From NCBI GenBank assembly GCA_019753405.1, contig JAIKLF010000001.1:376789-440788 (forward strand): 64,000 nt of DNA, given 5' to 3'. Of this stretch, positions 18,221-29,702 are shown piece by piece. The notes under the pieces were generated by a model, which saw only the letters and a program-made list of their open reading frames with translations, searched no databases and was not told the DNA's origin. Source of the DNA: Murdochiella sp. Marseille-P8839 (GTDB lineage: Bacteria > Bacillota > Clostridia > Tissierellales > Peptoniphilaceae). Position numbers and translations under genes: made by a program. Positions within the stretch are counted from its first letter, which is position 1; the number at the start of each line of letters is the position of its first letter.

Positions 18221-18246
18221 GTTTGGAAAAAACGAAGGAGGTAAAA

Positions 18247-21200
18247 ATGCGAATAAATGATTTTCATAACATTTTGGAGCTTATAAAGCAAGATGTGCTT
18301 CATAGTGAAGCAGAGTATCTGAAACTCTTAAAGGTTGTCGGAAACAATCAAAGATATGACTTTAGAAGTCAATTAAGTATCTATGATAAAAATCCTGAAG
18401 CAATAGCTTGTGCCAAGTTTGACTACTGGAGGGAACGTTTTAATCGAACAGTAATGCGAGGACAGAAAGGGATCCCCATTTTAGAGAACTATGGCACATT
18501 CAAAAAAGTGGACTATATTTTTGATATAGGTCAGACAGTTTCAAGAAACAGAGATGTCAACGAAGTAAACCTTTGGAAGTTTGACAAAGAAAATCATCAA
18601 GATGTGTTAAAGGAAATGATAAAAAGCGAGGGCTATGAGGAAAGTGAAAGCACACTTGAAAATATCTTTTCTTTAAGCAGACTCTATGGTGATGAAAAAA
18701 TAGATACCTTAATGAATGAACTTAGAGTAGCGGATGAGGATAGAATATCCTTTACCAAGTTTGTAAGGGACTCGGTAAGCTATGCGGTAGCGTCAAGATT
18801 TAAGTTAGATTATTCGATAGATTATGAGCTTTTAAGAGAGAATTTTCAAAGACTTGACAGCATATCTCTAATGAGTCTTGGTGAAAGCGTATCGGATATT
18901 AGCGGAAAGATTATTGATGCGACCATTCAAAAAAGCAAAGAGCTTGAACTTCAAAAAGAAGTTTTAAGAGGAAAAGAAGCGGGATATAATAAGATTAAAG
19001 AAGAATTCGAGGAGGTAGAAGCATATGTACTTCGACGAGATGATCAGGAAAGAAATGAAAACGAGCGAGTTCTCCGAAATGGAGAGTACGGACGAGATAA
19101 TAGAGAAAATCAGGGAGAACACCCTAAACAGCTTGGAGGAAGAGACGGACTTCATAAAGAAGTATCCAAATCCGACCTACGCAGTGATGAGGCTGGAGTT
19201 TCTTTCACAGAGCGAAGAGCAGAGCCACTTCGAGATGTTAGTAGATCTATACAAGGAGAAGAAACTGACAGGACACCTGATGGACATTCAGAAACAAGCG
19301 ATAGAATTTATGAGAACAGAGAAACCGAAACTGATGGCAGCTTGGAAGATAGAGGACGAGAACAATCCGCAGTATGGGGCGATGATTTCAGCTCTCAAAG
19401 AAATGACCATCAAGGAAGTAGTGGAAATTTAAAAGAAAATACTGAGGCAGAGATAAGAGAAGCTGATAAGGCTTCTTTTTCTTTACCCGAAAATTCCTAT
19501 GGACAGATAAGCCTTACGATTCCGCTAACTGAGAAGGATATAGATACCGTCCTTATTAACGGGGGAAATCACGATGGAGGTAGACTTCCTGTTATTGCTG
19601 AGTTTTCCAAAGAAAAAACAGTAGAAGAATTGGGAGAATACCTCAAAGATACCTTTAAAGGCGGAAACGGGTTTTACATTGATGAAAGAGAAGTATCTTC
19701 CTGGTATTCGGATAAAGGCATTCATTTAGCCTATGGAACTTCTGCAAGAGAAGATGATACGCAGGTCTTAAACTGGAATGATGCGGCAAAGAGGATAAAT
19801 GAACTTCTTAATAGTGGGAAATTTGCTACAAATGCAGAGCTTTTAGAAGCTCTTGATTATGAAAGAGATCGGATTTCAGAATCTCTATGGTATTTATCTA
19901 ATGATTTAAGTGAAGAAGGAAAAGAGCAAGGATATTTTGGACTTTTTGAAAGAGGTGGGGGCTTTTCGGAAGAAACGAAAAGACTTTCTGAGGCATTAAA
20001 AAATACTGAATACCTAAAGGACACAATTAAAGAATACAGTAGGTTCTTAGCAGGCTACAAAGAAAACAGAGGTGTACTAAGATTTCATTATCACAAGGTA
20101 GATAGCCTTTATCAGAGATTGCAGGAGCTTGAGCTGACACGAAAGGAATATAGTACCAATCTGGCAGAACTTCCGAAGGTAAAGCCTTTTATTACAGAAG
20201 ATGAAGTCCTTGAAAGTCTTTCAAGAGGAAGCGGTATAGACAGAGGAAAAGAGCGAATTACAAAATATTTTAAAGAAAATCATACTTTGCAAGAAAAAGC
20301 CAATTTCTTAAAAGATGAATATGGAATCGGTGGAAGAAGTCATGCAGTATCAGGTGCAATGGGAAGTGATGAATGGCACGATGCAAAGGGACTTAAATTA
20401 CAGAAAAATGATTGTAATGATGTGTTTCTTACTTGGACAAGTGTTGCAAAGCATATCGACGAGCTGTTTTCTAAAAATCTTTATCTTGAAGAAAAGGAAA
20501 CAGAAAACAAGTCAGAGATTGAAGAACCACAATATTATTCCAAAGATGATCCTGAAAACTTAATGACCGATGAAATGCTTGAAAGAGTGCCGGAGCTTTA
20601 CGCACAGGAGGATGTAGCATTAGCGGATAAAGAGGTTCATGCTGCATATATCATTCCTTTCCGTTCGAATTGGACTTGGTATATGACGGAATATGACAGG
20701 GAAAGCGGTGATGCCTTTGGACTTGTTCTTGGGATTGAACCTGAATGGGGATATTTTAATCTTGAAGAACTAAAGGAATTAAATGCCCAAAGGCTTATTT
20801 TAGAAGATTTTCCAAAGACCTTTAGAGAGCTTAAAGAAAGTGAACTTAGAAAACAGATGGATGAGCAGGAGCTTCAATCCGTCTTTAACGGAGAACTTAG
20901 CTTTGTAGAAGAAGAACTTGAAGCACCTGAAGAAACAGAAGAAGTTAGAAGGGCTGACACAGTTCAAGCTACCTTATTTGATTACCTAAAGGATAGAGAA
21001 GTAGTAGAGCTCAATGAAAAAGAGGGAAACAATTTAGAGGATTTTGCAGTTAAAGAGAGTAATACCGTCTATTTCAACCATGAAGAATATACTATAAGGG
21101 AGATTTCTAAAAATGAAATCACAGGAAGAAATGACTTGTGGCTTGATCCGGTAAGACAAGGCAATCATCAAATTCCGATTGTAGCCTTTACAGATAATGA

Positions 21201-24200
21201 GGATCTTCTGAAGCAGATAAGCCTTAAAAGACCGAACTTTATTGTCGGTGATGAAGTTAAATACAAGGATAAAGACTATACCATCACACGCTTTGATGAT
21301 ATGGGAAACAACCTAAAGACGGTAACAGTTAAAGATAATACAGTATATCTTGGCGGTATGATAACAGGCTCCGATGTGATTCCTTATCGTCTTGAAAGCG
21401 ACCTTGAGAGGATATTTGAAAATCTGACATATCAGAGTCCTGAAAAGACAACTGAAGAAATTGAAATAAAGAAAGCTGAGGCTCATAACTTCCAAATTAA
21501 AGAAGAAACGCTACCTGACAAGTTATCTCCAAGTGAGAGATTAAACAATAACCTTGAAGCAATCTCTATGCTGAGTCGCATTGAAAGCGGACAAAGAGAG
21601 CTTGACAGTACAGCTCAGGAAGTTTTAGCAAGGTATGTAGGCTGGGGAGGACTTGCTGATGTATTTGATGAAGAAAAAGGCGGACAGTGGAAAGAAGTGA
21701 GGAGCTTTCTAAAAGAGAACTTATCGCAGGCAGAATATGAAGCTGCAAGAGAATCTACTTTAACGAGCTTTTACACACCGAAAACAGTGATTGACGGAGT
21801 GTATAAGACGCTTTCGGATATGGGATTTAAACAGGGAAACATTTTAGAGCCATCAATGGGTATCGGAAACTTTATCGGGAATATCCCTGATGAAATGAAT
21901 AAGTCTAAGTTTTATGGTGTAGAGCTTGACTCTGTAAGCGGTCGAATTGGAAAACTCTTATACCCTGAAAGTGATATACAGATTAAGGGGCTTGAAGAAA
22001 CTTCCTTCTCCAATAACTTCTTTGATGCGATTATCGGTAATGTACCCTTTGGAGAATATAAGGTAAATGACAGGGAGTATAATAAAAATAACTTCCTTAT
22101 CCATGATTATTTCTTTGCCAAGTCCATTGATAAAGTAAGAAACGGCGGTATTATTGCCTTTATTACATCAAGCGGAACGATGGATAAAAAGGACGAAAGT
22201 GTCAGACGTTACCTTGCAGCAAGAGCAGAGTTTTTAGGAGCGATAAGACTTCCGAACGATACCTTTAAGGGCGTAGCAGGAACAGAAGTAACCTCAGATA
22301 TTATTTTCCTAAAGAAAAGGGACAGTATCAGAGAAAGGGATGAGGACTGGATTCACCTTGCTGAAGATGAAAACGGGCTTTCATATAACAAATACTTTGT
22401 TGATCATCCTGAACAGGTGCTTGGTTCTATGGAAGAAATATCTGGAAGATTTGGGAATACAATAGCTTGCCTGCCAAAAGAAAACACAGACTTAAAGGAG
22501 CTACTGACAAAAGCAAGCGAAGAAATCGCTAAAAATGCTAATTATGAAGAAATAGAGCTACTTGATGATGAAATTACCTCAATTCCTGCCACAGATGATG
22601 TTAAAAACTTTTCATATACCATTATTGATGATGAAGTTTATTACAGAGAAAACTCCTTGTTTGTAAAGAAAGAAGTAACGGATAAAAACAAGGAAAAGAT
22701 TAAGGACTATCTTGAGTTAAATGTTGCCTTAAAGGATGTTATTTACAAACAGAAAGAAGATTTTTCAGATGATGAAGTAAAGAAAGCTCAGGAAAAACTA
22801 AATGAAATTTATGACAGCTTTTCTAAGAAGCATGGATATGTCAATAACCTTTCTAATACCAGAGCCTTAAAAGAGGATAGTAACTTCCCGCTTGTATCTT
22901 CCATTGAAATCCTTGATGAAGAAGAAAACTTCAAAGCAAAGGGAGATATTTTCTCCAAGCGAACAATCACAAAGGCGAAGGTTATCGACCATGTAGACAC
23001 TTCCCTTGAAGCTCTTGTTTTATCGGTATCAGAAAAAGGATATGTGGATTTTGAGTATATGGGAAGCCTTACAGATAAAGACAGACCGACTTTGATAGAA
23101 GAACTTAGAGGGGAAATCTATCTAAACATCAGAGAAGAACAAAACTTTTATAGACCATTATCTTTTAACCTTGAAGATGGAGATCTACCTTTTGCCTGTG
23201 CAAACGGCAGTAATTCATATAAGTACGGCTATGTAACAAAGGATGAGTATCTAAGCGGAAATATCAGGGACAAAATTGCCATAGTAGACAGTTACCTTGC
23301 AAAGTTAAGGCAAACCGAAAGAGAGTTACCTCATCTTGGCCATGCGGAAGATGGCAAAGAAAAAGAGCTGATAAGCTATGAGATGAACCGTTTGGAATAT
23401 CAAAAGGCAGAGCTTACAAAAGTTCTTCCAAAGGAGCTTGAAGCAAGTGAAATCAATGTAAGACTCGGAGCTACTTGGATACCGAATAAGGATATTGAAA
23501 AATTCATCTTTGAAACGCTGAAAACTCCGGGATATGCCAAATGGGATATTAAGGTTAAGTTCTCAAACCTCACAAGCGAATGGAATGTTGAAGGAAAGAG
23601 CAGGGACAGAGGAAATGACCTTGCAGAGATGACCTACGGCACCTCAAGGGTAAATGCCTATAAACTGATTGAAGATGCTCTAAATTTAAAAGAAACAAAG
23701 GTATTTGACCAGAGTGTAAATTCGGACGGCTCGAAAACTTCTGTATTAAATAAAAAGGAAACGCTTCTTGCAGGGCAGAAACAGGAGCTTATAAAAGAAG
23801 AATTTAAGAACTGGATATTTAGCGACCAAGAACGAAGAAACAGGATTGTAAAGTTATATAACGAGCGTTTTAACTCTATCCGTAACAGAGAATATGACGG
23901 CAGCAACCTTTCTTTTGAGGGAATGACCACAGAAATTGATTTAAGACCTCATCAAAGAAATGCCATAGCAAGAAGCCTTTATGGAGGAAATACCTTGCTT
24001 GCCCATGTGGTAGGTAGTGGTAAGACCTTTGAAATGGTGGCGTCTGCGATGGAAAGTAAAAGGCTTGGAATGTGCAGTAAGTCCTTGTTTGTTGTCCCCA
24101 ATCACTTAACAGGTCAAATCGGTCGTGAGTTTATGCAGCTTTATCCATCAGCCAATATTATGGTGGCAGATAAGAAAGACTTTGAGTCGAAAAACAGAAA

Positions 24201-26964
24201 AAGATTTATAGGAAGAATTGCCACAGGAGAGTATGATGCCGTTGTAATCGGGCATACACAGTTTGAAAAGATTCCGATGAGTAAGGAATATCAGGAAAAG
24301 CATATCCAAGATCAGATTGATGAAATTATAAACTATGTGGAGGAATATAAGCATGACAGAAACCAAAACTTTACGGTAAAACAGCTTGAAAAGACAAAGA
24401 AGAAACTTGAAACAAGGCTTGAAAAGTTAAACGATGATTTTAAGAAGGATGATGTCATTACCTTTGAAGAATTAGGTGTAGATAAGCTCTTTATTGATGA
24501 GGCACATAATTACAAAAATCTCTACCTTTATACAAAAATGAGAAATGTAGCAGGTATTGGGCAGTCTGAAGCTTTTAAGTCCTCCGATATGTTTATGAAG
24601 TGCAGATACATGGATGAAATGACAGGTGGAAAAGGTATTGTCTTTGCCACAGGAACGCCTGTCAGTAACTCGATGACAGAGCTTTATACTATGCAGCGTT
24701 ATCTTCAGTATGAAAGCCTTAAAAAGAATAATTTGGAGCATTTTGATAGCTGGGCTTCTACCTTTGGCGAAACACAGTCTGCTTTTGAGCTTTCTCCGGA
24801 GGGAACAGGGTACAGAGTAAAGACAAGATTTTCCAAGTTCTATAACCTTCCTGAACTAATGTCTATGTTTAAAGAAGTTGCGGATATTCAGACAGCAGAT
24901 ATGCTAAATCTTCCAACGCCTGAAGCACACTATGAAGTTATTAAAACTTTGCCAAGTGAGGAGCAAAAGGAAATTCTAAAGAGCTTATCGGAAAGAGCTG
25001 ATGATGTGAGAAACAGGGTAGTAGAGCCTGACGAAGATAATATGCTGAAGATTACCAATGACGGTAAGAAACTCGCCTTAGATCAGCGTTTAATCAATCC
25101 ACTTCTTCCGGATAATCCTGATAGCAAGGTCAATGTGTGCGTGAAAAATGTTTTTGCCATTTGGGATAAGACAAAAGAAAATAAGTCCACACAGCTTCTT
25201 TTCTCCGATATGTCAACTCCAAAAGGAAATGGAGAGTTTAATATTTATGATGATATTAGAGAAAAACTTGTGGCAATGGGAATACCGAAAGAAGAAATAG
25301 CCTTTATCCATGAAGCAAATTCTGATAAGCAAAAGGATGAACTCTTTGCAAAGGTAAGAAAAGGTGAGATTCGTATTTTAATGGGTTCTACACAGAAAAT
25401 GGGAGCCGGAACGAATGTGCAAAACAAGCTGATTGCACTTCATGATTTAGATGTCCCATGGCGTCCTGCCGACCTTGAGCAGAGAGCTGGAAGAATTGTA
25501 AGACAGGGAAATGAAAACAAAGAAGTCAGCATATACAGATATGTAACGGAGAATACCTTTGATGCGTACCTTTGGCAGACCATCGAGAATAAACAGAAGT
25601 TCATTTCTCAGATTATGACAAGTAAAACACCTGTAAGAGTGGCGGAAGATGTGGACGAAAGCAGCTTAAACTATGCAGAGATTAAAGCCCTTGCTACAGG
25701 TGATCCGAAAATCAAGGAAAAGATGGATTTGGATAATGAGGTTACAAAACTTAAAATGCTTGAAGCAAACTATAAGTCCAACCGTTACAGATTAGAGGAT
25801 AAGGTTGCTAAAAACTACCCGGAAGAAATAGCAAGAACGGAAAAACTCATAGAAGCTGTCAAGAAAGATATATCAGAAGTTGAACATAAAGCGGAAGGAG
25901 AGGAAAAGTTTACTTCCATTACCATTTTAGGTGAGAAAATTACGGATAAAAAGTTAGCCGGAGAAAAGCTGCTTGAAGCTATTTCTAAAGTAAAGATCAA
26001 TGAAAGCAAAGTTATCGGTAAGTATAGAAACATGGATTTAGAGGTAAGTTACAACTTCTTCACCAATGAGCATAACTTCAGCTTAAACGGTGCTGCAAAG
26101 CATTCAGGAGAGCTTGGAACGAGTGCGGACGGTAATATTACAAGGCTTGATAATGCTCTTGAGAAAATGCCTGAGAAATTAAAGAGGCTTGAAGAAAAGC
26201 TCTTCAGCACAAAAGAACAGCTTGAAAATGCCAAAGAGGAATTACAAAAGCCTTTTGAAAAAGCTGATGAACTAAAGAATAAGGTGCTTCGCTTGGCAGA
26301 ACTGAATAAGCTCCTTGATATGGGAGAAGTGGAAGAAAAGAGAAATGATAATCCCATTGTAGAAGATGTAAAACGAGCCATCATTGACTTCTGCAACAGG
26401 GAGTATGAAGAAAATCATAGTTATGATGAGTTTGATAGTCTATATCCTGACCTAAAGCACATCGGCATCGCCTATACCAATACACCTGACGAAAGATACA
26501 GCATCCAATATGAGCTTAACTTAGAGGATAAGAGATGGACACAGTATATTGAAGATATACCGATTAAAACGGAGAGTTTTGATTATGAAAACAAAGGAGA
26601 AAACGAAGCTCTACGAAATATGAAAAATGAGATTGAGCTGTCTTCTTTTAGTGATTTGGTCTATGTCGATTCGGAAGATTTAAGGGTGGCACTTGGACTT
26701 GAAATTGATGATGAAGGTAACTTCTATGATCCACTTTCTAAAGACCTTGATAATGATGGAATTGCTGACAGATATGACAATGACTTTAAGGACAGCGACT
26801 ATTTTGAGTCAACCTATGATGTTGAAGATAATTTGCATACCAAAGAGGAAGCCACACAAAAAACGGGTGATAAACCATCTATCTTAGGACAGATAAGAGC
26901 CTATCAGGAAGAAAGTAAAATAGAAGAAAAACAAACTGCAAAAGAACAGGAATATGTACGATAA
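18247..26964 (+). CDS. Giant N6-adenine methylase-like / SNF2 helicase protein of the ICE
   Basis: A 2,905-residue cytoplasmic protein. The N-terminal part has an ArdC-like segment ([16 protein letters not shown]). A hydrophilic low-complexity linker spans about residues 259-395. A methylase-like domain has an SAM-binding motif ([10 protein letters not shown], about 1200) and a catalytic-type motif GNVPFGEY (about 1264, a variant of NPPF). The SNF2-type helicase has Walker A HVVGSGKT (about 1920), DEAH (about 2084) and motif [15 protein letters not shown] (about 2410). A DxDNDG module lies at about 2827-2867, and the tail has [11 protein letters not shown]. Such proteins are typical of Tn1549-type elements and resemble phage DarB antirestriction proteins. 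ATG 18247 follows GAAGGAGG. A second gene is nested in the linker. Confidence 0.88.
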   Translation: MRINDFHNILELIKQDVLHSEAEYLKLLKVVGNNQRYDFRSQLSIYDKNPEAIACAKFDYWRERFNRTVMRGQKGIPILENYGTFKKVDYIFDIGQTVSRNRDVNEVNLWKFDKENHQDVLKEMIKSEGYEESESTLENIFSLSRLYGDEKIDTLMNELRVADEDRISFTKFVRDSVSYAVASRFKLDYSIDYELLRENFQRLDSISLMSLGESVSDISGKIIDATIQKSKELELQKEVLRGKEAGYNKIKEEFEEVEAYVLRRDDQERNENERVLRNGEYGRDNRENQGEHPKQLGGRDGLHKEVSKSDLRSDEAGVSFTERRAEPLRDVSRSIQGEETDRTPDGHSETSDRIYENRETETDGSLEDRGREQSAVWGDDFSSQRNDHQGSSGNLKENTEAEIREADKASFSLPENSYGQISLTIPLTEKDIDTVLINGGNHDGGRLPVIAEFSKEKTVEELGEYLKDTFKGGNGFYIDEREVSSWYSDKGIHLAYGTSAREDDTQVLNWNDAAKRINELLNSGKFATNAELLEALDYERDRISESLWYLSNDLSEEGKEQGYFGLFERGGGFSEETKRLSEALKNTEYLKDTIKEYSRFLAGYKENRGVLRFHYHKVDSLYQRLQELELTRKEYSTNLAELPKVKPFITEDEVLESLSRGSGIDRGKERITKYFKENHTLQEKANFLKDEYGIGGRSHAVSGAMGSDEWHDAKGLKLQKNDCNDVFLTWTSVAKHIDELFSKNLYLEEKETENKSEIEEPQYYSKDDPENLMTDEMLERVPELYAQEDVALADKEVHAAYIIPFRSNWTWYMTEYDRESGDAFGLVLGIEPEWGYFNLEELKELNAQRLILEDFPKTFRELKESELRKQMDEQELQSVFNGELSFVEEELEAPEETEEVRRADTVQATLFDYLKDREVVELNEKEGNNLEDFAVKESNTVYFNHEEYTIREISKNEITGRNDLWLDPVRQGNHQIPIVAFTDNEDLLKQISLKRPNFIVGDEVKYKDKDYTITRFDDMGNNLKTVTVKDNTVYLGGMITGSDVIPYRLESDLERIFENLTYQSPEKTTEEIEIKKAEAHNFQIKEETLPDKLSPSERLNNNLEAISMLSRIESGQRELDSTAQEVLARYVGWGGLADVFDEEKGGQWKEVRSFLKENLSQAEYEAARESTLTSFYTPKTVIDGVYKTLSDMGFKQGNILEPSMGIGNFIGNIPDEMNKSKFYGVELDSVSGRIGKLLYPESDIQIKGLEETSFSNNFFDAIIGNVPFGEYKVNDREYNKNNFLIHDYFFAKSIDKVRNGGIIAFITSSGTMDKKDESVRRYLAARAEFLGAIRLPNDTFKGVAGTEVTSDIIFLKKRDSIRERDEDWIHLAEDENGLSYNKYFVDHPEQVLGSMEEISGRFGNTIACLPKENTDLKELLTKASEEIAKNANYEEIELLDDEITSIPATDDVKNFSYTIIDDEVYYRENSLFVKKEVTDKNKEKIKDYLELNVALKDVIYKQKEDFSDDEVKKAQEKLNEIYDSFSKKHGYVNNLSNTRALKEDSNFPLVSSIEILDEEENFKAKGDIFSKRTITKAKVIDHVDTSLEALVLSVSEKGYVDFEYMGSLTDKDRPTLIEELRGEIYLNIREEQNFYRPLSFNLEDGDLPFACANGSNSYKYGYVTKDEYLSGNIRDKIAIVDSYLAKLRQTERELPHLGHAEDGKEKELISYEMNRLEYQKAELTKVLPKELEASEINVRLGATWIPNKDIEKFIFETLKTPGYAKWDIKVKFSNLTSEWNVEGKSRDRGNDLAEMTYGTSRVNAYKLIEDALNLKETKVFDQSVNSDGSKTSVLNKKETLLAGQKQELIKEEFKNWIFSDQERRNRIVKLYNERFNSIRNREYDGSNLSFEGMTTEIDLRPHQRNAIARSLYGGNTLLAHVVGSGKTFEMVASAMESKRLGMCSKSLFVVPNHLTGQIGREFMQLYPSANIMVADKKDFESKNRKRFIGRIATGEYDAVVIGHTQFEKIPMSKEYQEKHIQDQIDEIINYVEEYKHDRNQNFTVKQLEKTKKKLETRLEKLNDDFKKDDVITFEELGVDKLFIDEAHNYKNLYLYTKMRNVAGIGQSEAFKSSDMFMKCRYMDEMTGGKGIVFATGTPVSNSMTELYTMQRYLQYESLKKNNLEHFDSWASTFGETQSAFELSPEGTGYRVKTRFSKFYNLPELMSMFKEVADIQTADMLNLPTPEAHYEVIKTLPSEEQKEILKSLSERADDVRNRVVEPDEDNMLKITNDGKKLALDQRLINPLLPDNPDSKVNVCVKNVFAIWDKTKENKSTQLLFSDMSTPKGNGEFNIYDDIREKLVAMGIPKEEIAFIHEANSDKQKDELFAKVRKGEIRILMGSTQKMGAGTNVQNKLIALHDLDVPWRPADLEQRAGRIVRQGNENKEVSIYRYVTENTFDAYLWQTIENKQKFISQIMTSKTPVRVAEDVDESSLNYAEIKALATGDPKIKEKMDLDNEVTKLKMLEANYKSNRYRLEDKVAKNYPEEIARTEKLIEAVKKDISEVEHKAEGEEKFTSITILGEKITDKKLAGEKLLEAISKVKINESKVIGKYRNMDLEVSYNFFTNEHNFSLNGAAKHSGELGTSADGNITRLDNALEKMPEKLKRLEEKLFSTKEQLENAKEELQKPFEKADELKNKVLRLAELNKLLDMGEVEEKRNDNPIVEDVKRAIIDFCNREYEENHSYDEFDSLYPDLKHIGIAYTNTPDERYSIQYELNLEDKRWTQYIEDIPIKTESFDYENKGENEALRNMKNEIELSSFSDLVYVDSEDLRVALGLEIDDEGNFYDPLSKDLDNDGIADRYDNDFKDSDYFESTYDVEDNLHTKEEATQKTGDKPSILGQIRAYQEESKIEEKQTAKEQEYVR
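19025..19432 (+). CDS. Overprinted gene nested in the helicase linker; TnpV-like protein
   Basis: A 135-residue ORF in the +1 frame relative to the helicase gene. Its ATG has a near-ideal ribosome site (GAGGAGGT at 19009-19016, eight bases away). The product has normal globular composition with hydrophobic heptads ([21 protein letters not shown], split here at 20: [12 protein letters not shown] then SHFEMLVDL) and ends in [15 protein letters not shown]. Its C-terminal half recalls the TnpV family of transposon-encoded proteins, which I state as a tentative resemblance. In exactly this interval the helicase frame encodes a disordered R/E/D/G-rich linker almost free of hydrophobic residues, as expected if the nested frame is the constrained one. 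Function unknown. Confidence 0.65.
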   Translation: MYFDEMIRKEMKTSEFSEMESTDEIIEKIRENTLNSLEEETDFIKKYPNPTYAVMRLEFLSQSEEQSHFEMLVDLYKEKKLTGHLMDIQKQAIEFMRTEKPKLMAAWKIEDENNPQYGAMISALKEMTIKEVVEI

Positions 26965-26984
26965 GGGAGGGAAACCTCCCTTTT
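26963..26984 (+). terminator. Terminator between helicase and SSB-like genes
   Basis: The stem aagggagg / cctccctt (four-base loop) followed by TT begins at the helicase stop codon and ends 22 bases before the start at 27006. Confidence 0.6.
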
Positions 26985-27005
26985 ACCATGAAAGGAGATA
27001 AAAAC

Positions 27006-27665
27006 ATGGATTACAAAACAATAAGAAATCAGATAGAAGATATTGTAAGTGATAACCACAAGGACTTTGTTAAGGCAGTTATCAGCATGGAAAAAGGTAT
27101 CAACGATGAAAGTGCTTTGGATAAGCTCTATGAGGCTTATATGGACAATGACAGCCTTAATTTACTGCATGAGGAATTTGATTACATGATTGAAGATTTA
27201 AGAGAACAGGGGCAGATTAAAGACCTTCCTTATGTTCAAGAGGAGAAAGATAATCTTGTCAATATCGTTGGAAATATTGTGGGAAAGGTCGATGTAGTTG
27301 AAAGGGAAAATAAGAACGGAGAAGCCTTTAAGGTGGCAAATTTCTCTGTTGTTTCTAAAGATGATGATGGAAATAAGGTATATCATAATTGCTCCGCATA
27401 CGGAGAAAAGGGTGATATTCCAAAAGACTTTAAGCAGGGAGATTTTGTAAAACTCTTTGGACAGATTAGAACTTCCGTTGATGATAACGGCAAGGAACAT
27501 ACTAACATCAGGATACTTTCTTCAAAGCTCTTAAAGGCAAAAGAACAGATGAAAGGTCGAGATGAAAAGAAAGAGTCTGTGCTTGGAGCTATCAAAAAAT
27601 ATCAGGCTGAAGATAAGGAAAAGCCTAAAGAAAAGAAAGAAGTATCAAAAGAAGCTGAGAGATAA
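27006..27665 (+). CDS. SSB-like OB-fold protein with helical N-terminus and YQ-tail
   Basis: A 219-residue protein. The N-terminal about 80 residues are an acidic helical domain (DYKTIRNQIEDIVSDNHKDF and onward). Residues about 83-180 form an SSB OB-fold (NIVGNIVGKVDVVE, VANFSVVSKDDDGN, YHNCSAYGEKGDIPKDFKQGDFV). The tail contains SVLGAIKKYQAE, closely matching [12 protein letters not shown] at the end of the helicase upstream. I chose ATG 27006 because AAAGGAGAT lies before it; ATG 26988 contains that ribosome site. It is probably a partner of the helicase on single-stranded DNA. A 12-bp terminator follows. Confidence 0.8.
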   Translation: MDYKTIRNQIEDIVSDNHKDFVKAVISMEKGINDESALDKLYEAYMDNDSLNLLHEEFDYMIEDLREQGQIKDLPYVQEEKDNLVNIVGNIVGKVDVVERENKNGEAFKVANFSVVSKDDDGNKVYHNCSAYGEKGDIPKDFKQGDFVKLFGQIRTSVDDNGKEHTNIRILSSKLLKAKEQMKGRDEKKESVLGAIKKYQAEDKEKPKEKKEVSKEAER

Positions 27666-27672
27666 ACTTATG

Positions 27673-27708
27673 GTCGGTGTGGTCTTAGGACTGCACCGAC
27701 TCTTTTTT
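27673..27708 (+). terminator. Strong terminator after the SSB-like gene
   Basis: A 12-bp stem (gtcggtgtggtc / gactgcaccgac) and TTAG loop are followed by TCTTTTTT. It separates the rightward operon from the convergent relaxase genes. Confidence 0.85.
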
Positions 27709-27735
27709 ATTTGCACAAAAAAGAGGATATAAAGA

Positions 27736-29067
27736 TTATCTCTCCATCTCCTTACCCATATAAATCCCGTAATTTTTTCGTATCTTATAAAGCTCGTCCA
27801 TAGTAGATTTTGAGGAAGAATACTCTTGCATAAGGGTATTCTTTTTTTCTTGTAATTTATCAAGCTCAGCTAAAATATCCTTTGAATTTGGGAGCTTGGA
27901 ATAAGATTTTTTAAGCTCTGAGAGAGCATTTTCATATAGGGTAATCTGGACTTTGTACTCTTCAAAAAATGCCTTGTCAGATGGATTAGCCTTATATTCC
28001 TTGTAGCACGCTCTGTATTTTTTAACGGTATGAACTTGTTCCATAGTGGTAGAAAGCTTCTGCATTTCCTTATCATTAGCCTTGATTTTCTCTTGTATAT
28101 TTTGCCTTTCATCGGCTGCTTTTTGAATATACTCGTCAAGCTGTTTAACGGATTTAATGCCATGTTCTCTGATATAAATAACAGACTCAGCCATTGTATG
28201 AAGGTTATGTTTGGTTGCCCAATATTCGTAGCCTTTGCTTTCCTTTACCTTTGCATTGGTGTTCATGTCAATAACATTGCCGATGCGTTTTTTGACGGTA
28301 GGAGTCTTGATAAACTCTCTTTCTGCAATTCGTTCTTTTAATCTTTCTTCGGTATAATCTTCTCCGATTGTTTTAGCCCTTGTAAATCTCGCCTTACCTT
28401 TTGGCTTAAAAGCAATGTGCTTACCGTATTTGATTTCATAGCCGAGTTCCGCCATCTTCTTTAAGAATTCATCCCAGTCCTTTGACTGTTTTATTATTCT
28501 ATCAATGTCAAATTGAAGCTTACTTTTCCAAGAAGTGCCATGTTTTGCCTGTTCATTTTCATACCAAGATTTACCGTTAATTTTATATTTTTTCTTATAG
28601 CTTTCGTAAAACTCGTCAATGACAGATAGGCTATTTTCTTTGCACAGTTTATCGCTCTGATAACGGATTTGGTGGTAGCTTCTCTTGTTAGACTGGTAGC
28701 ACCTACCTGTTACCATATTTACATTATTGAAGATGATGTGATTGTGGATATGCCCCTTATCTACGTGAGTAGATAAGACAAATTCGTACTCATCTTTGAG
28801 TATCTTTTTACACAGCTCCATACCAATCTGGTGAGCCAATTCAGGGCTTGTTTCTCCCGGTAAAAATGATTGAATGAGATGTCTTGCAAGAACGGTTCCT
28901 TTTGTTCCTGCGTCATTTCGTGTCCTTAAAAACTGAGTGTGAGCAGTTGCTTCGTGGCATTTATGAGTGCTTACTAAAAGCTGCTCATCTGTTTTATCTC
29001 CATTTACAATGTAGTCGATAGCAAGATTAAGAGTCGATTTTATTGGGTGTATTTTTGTAATAGCCAT
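27736..29067 (-). CDS. MobP-family relaxase (mobilisation nuclease)
   Basis: A 443-residue relaxase that nicks oriT and pilots the DNA strand. The N-terminal domain has the histidine triad HVDKGHIHNHIIFNNVN (H106, H108 and H110 of the HxH type, about residues 101-117) and an upstream tyrosine candidate in LAIDYIVNGDKT (Y19). The C-terminal half is a long coiled coil. The protein is read leftward, convergent with the transfer operon, and follows MobC by two bases. This matches relaxase/MobC pairs of Tn1549-like ICEs. Confident. Confidence 0.93.
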   Translation of the reverse strand: MAITKIHPIKSTLNLAIDYIVNGDKTDEQLLVSTHKCHEATAHTQFLRTRNDAGTKGTVLARHLIQSFLPGETSPELAHQIGMELCKKILKDEYEFVLSTHVDKGHIHNHIIFNNVNMVTGRCYQSNKRSYHQIRYQSDKLCKENSLSVIDEFYESYKKKYKINGKSWYENEQAKHGTSWKSKLQFDIDRIIKQSKDWDEFLKKMAELGYEIKYGKHIAFKPKGKARFTRAKTIGEDYTEERLKERIAEREFIKTPTVKKRIGNVIDMNTNAKVKESKGYEYWATKHNLHTMAESVIYIREHGIKSVKQLDEYIQKAADERQNIQEKIKANDKEMQKLSTTMEQVHTVKKYRACYKEYKANPSDKAFFEEYKVQITLYENALSELKKSYSKLPNSKDILAELDKLQEKKNTLMQEYSSSKSTMDELYKIRKNYGIYMGKEMER

Positions 29068-29069
29068 TA

Positions 29070-29426
29070 TTATTCACCTTCCGTTTCAGATGTTCTTTTC
29101 AGAAGTAGTGAATGAATTTGCCACAGCTCTTTTGAGAAATGTTCAATCTCTTTTTTTATATCACTGATGTCCTCTTTGTAGATTACACCTGTCGAATTTA
29201 CTCGCTTTGCAATCTGATTGATATTGTTTGTTGCATTAGAAAGCAAGCCTTGTAAATCCCTGAAAGGCTCTAAATCCACTTGATAAATTTCCTTTTCCAA
29301 AACGCATTTGCGGATGAAATGGCTCATGTTTCTACACTTCGCAAGTCTTTTTTTCTCTTCAAAAAGAGCCTTTTCTTCTTCAGTTAGTTTAATTTCAAGT
29401 CTTTCGTTTCTTATTCTATTTGCCAT
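29070..29426 (-). CDS. MobC-like relaxosome protein
   Basis: A 118-residue protein with an N-terminal ribbon-helix-helix-like region (RLEIKLTEEEKALFEEKKRL, then NMSHFIRKCVLE) and the MobC C-terminal motif LLSNATNNINQIAKRVN. MobC assists strand separation and relaxase binding at oriT. The start at 29426 reads away from the inverted-repeat region at 29459-29580, the likely oriT, and is preceded by a leader hairpin. Confidence 0.9.
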   Translation of the reverse strand: MANRIRNERLEIKLTEEEKALFEEKKRLAKCRNMSHFIRKCVLEKEIYQVDLEPFRDLQGLLSNATNNINQIAKRVNSTGVIYKEDISDIKKEIEHFSKELWQIHSLLLKRTSETEGE

Positions 29427-29429
29427 AGT

Positions 29430-29600
29430 TAGTTACTCCTTTGAATGTATTTCGGGGTCTTAGGGTTCTCCCTAACAAGTTAAAAATTGATAAAAAAAGA
29501 AGCAGATCCCAAAGGGCTGCTTCGTCAATTTTTTCGTAAGTGTCCGTACACTTACTGTGCTTGCTACAAAAGATAGCAAGCATTAAGCATATTTTCAAAA
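29430..29600. other. Candidate origin of transfer (oriT)
   Basis: The stretch directly upstream of mobC carries three inverted repeats: ttaggg/ccctaa around 29460-29475, gtaagtgt-CCGT-acacttac at 29536-29555 (perfect 8 bp) and cttgcta/tagcaag at 29560-29580 (perfect 7 bp). Relaxase genes are normally adjacent to their oriT. No nic sequence can be fixed from sequence alone. Confidence 0.5.
29492..29523 (-). terminator. Leader hairpin-terminator before mobC (minus strand)
   Basis: Read on the minus strand, gaagcag / ctgcttc is followed by seven T residues, about 65 bases before the mobC start. It is the leftward counterpart of the other module leaders. Confidence 0.55.
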
Positions 29601-29648
29601 CAGTATATCAAATTTAACAAGAGATGGGAAGAGGGAGGCTCATATTTA

Positions 29649-29657
29649 TGGTATAAT
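29649..29657 (+). promoter_or_regulatory. Extended -10 promoter of the AraC-type regulator gene
   Basis: TGgTATAAT at 29649-29657 lies 45 bases before the regulator start codon. No convincing -35 is visible. Confidence 0.5.
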
Positions 29658-29702
29658 AGTAAAATAAATAGCAAAAAATTATCAAGAAGCGAGACAAAAG
29701 GT

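Noticed and set aside
20315-20563. Second possible nested ORF in the helicase gene
   Set aside because: No ribosome site and poor composition; the helicase frame here encodes an ordered domain, unlike the case at 19025-19432.
18247-26964. Frameshift or fusion artefact joining several genes into one 2,905-residue ORF
   Set aside because: The frame is open throughout, the domain order is that of known giant ICE methylase/helicase proteins, and there is no stop or ribosome site between domains.
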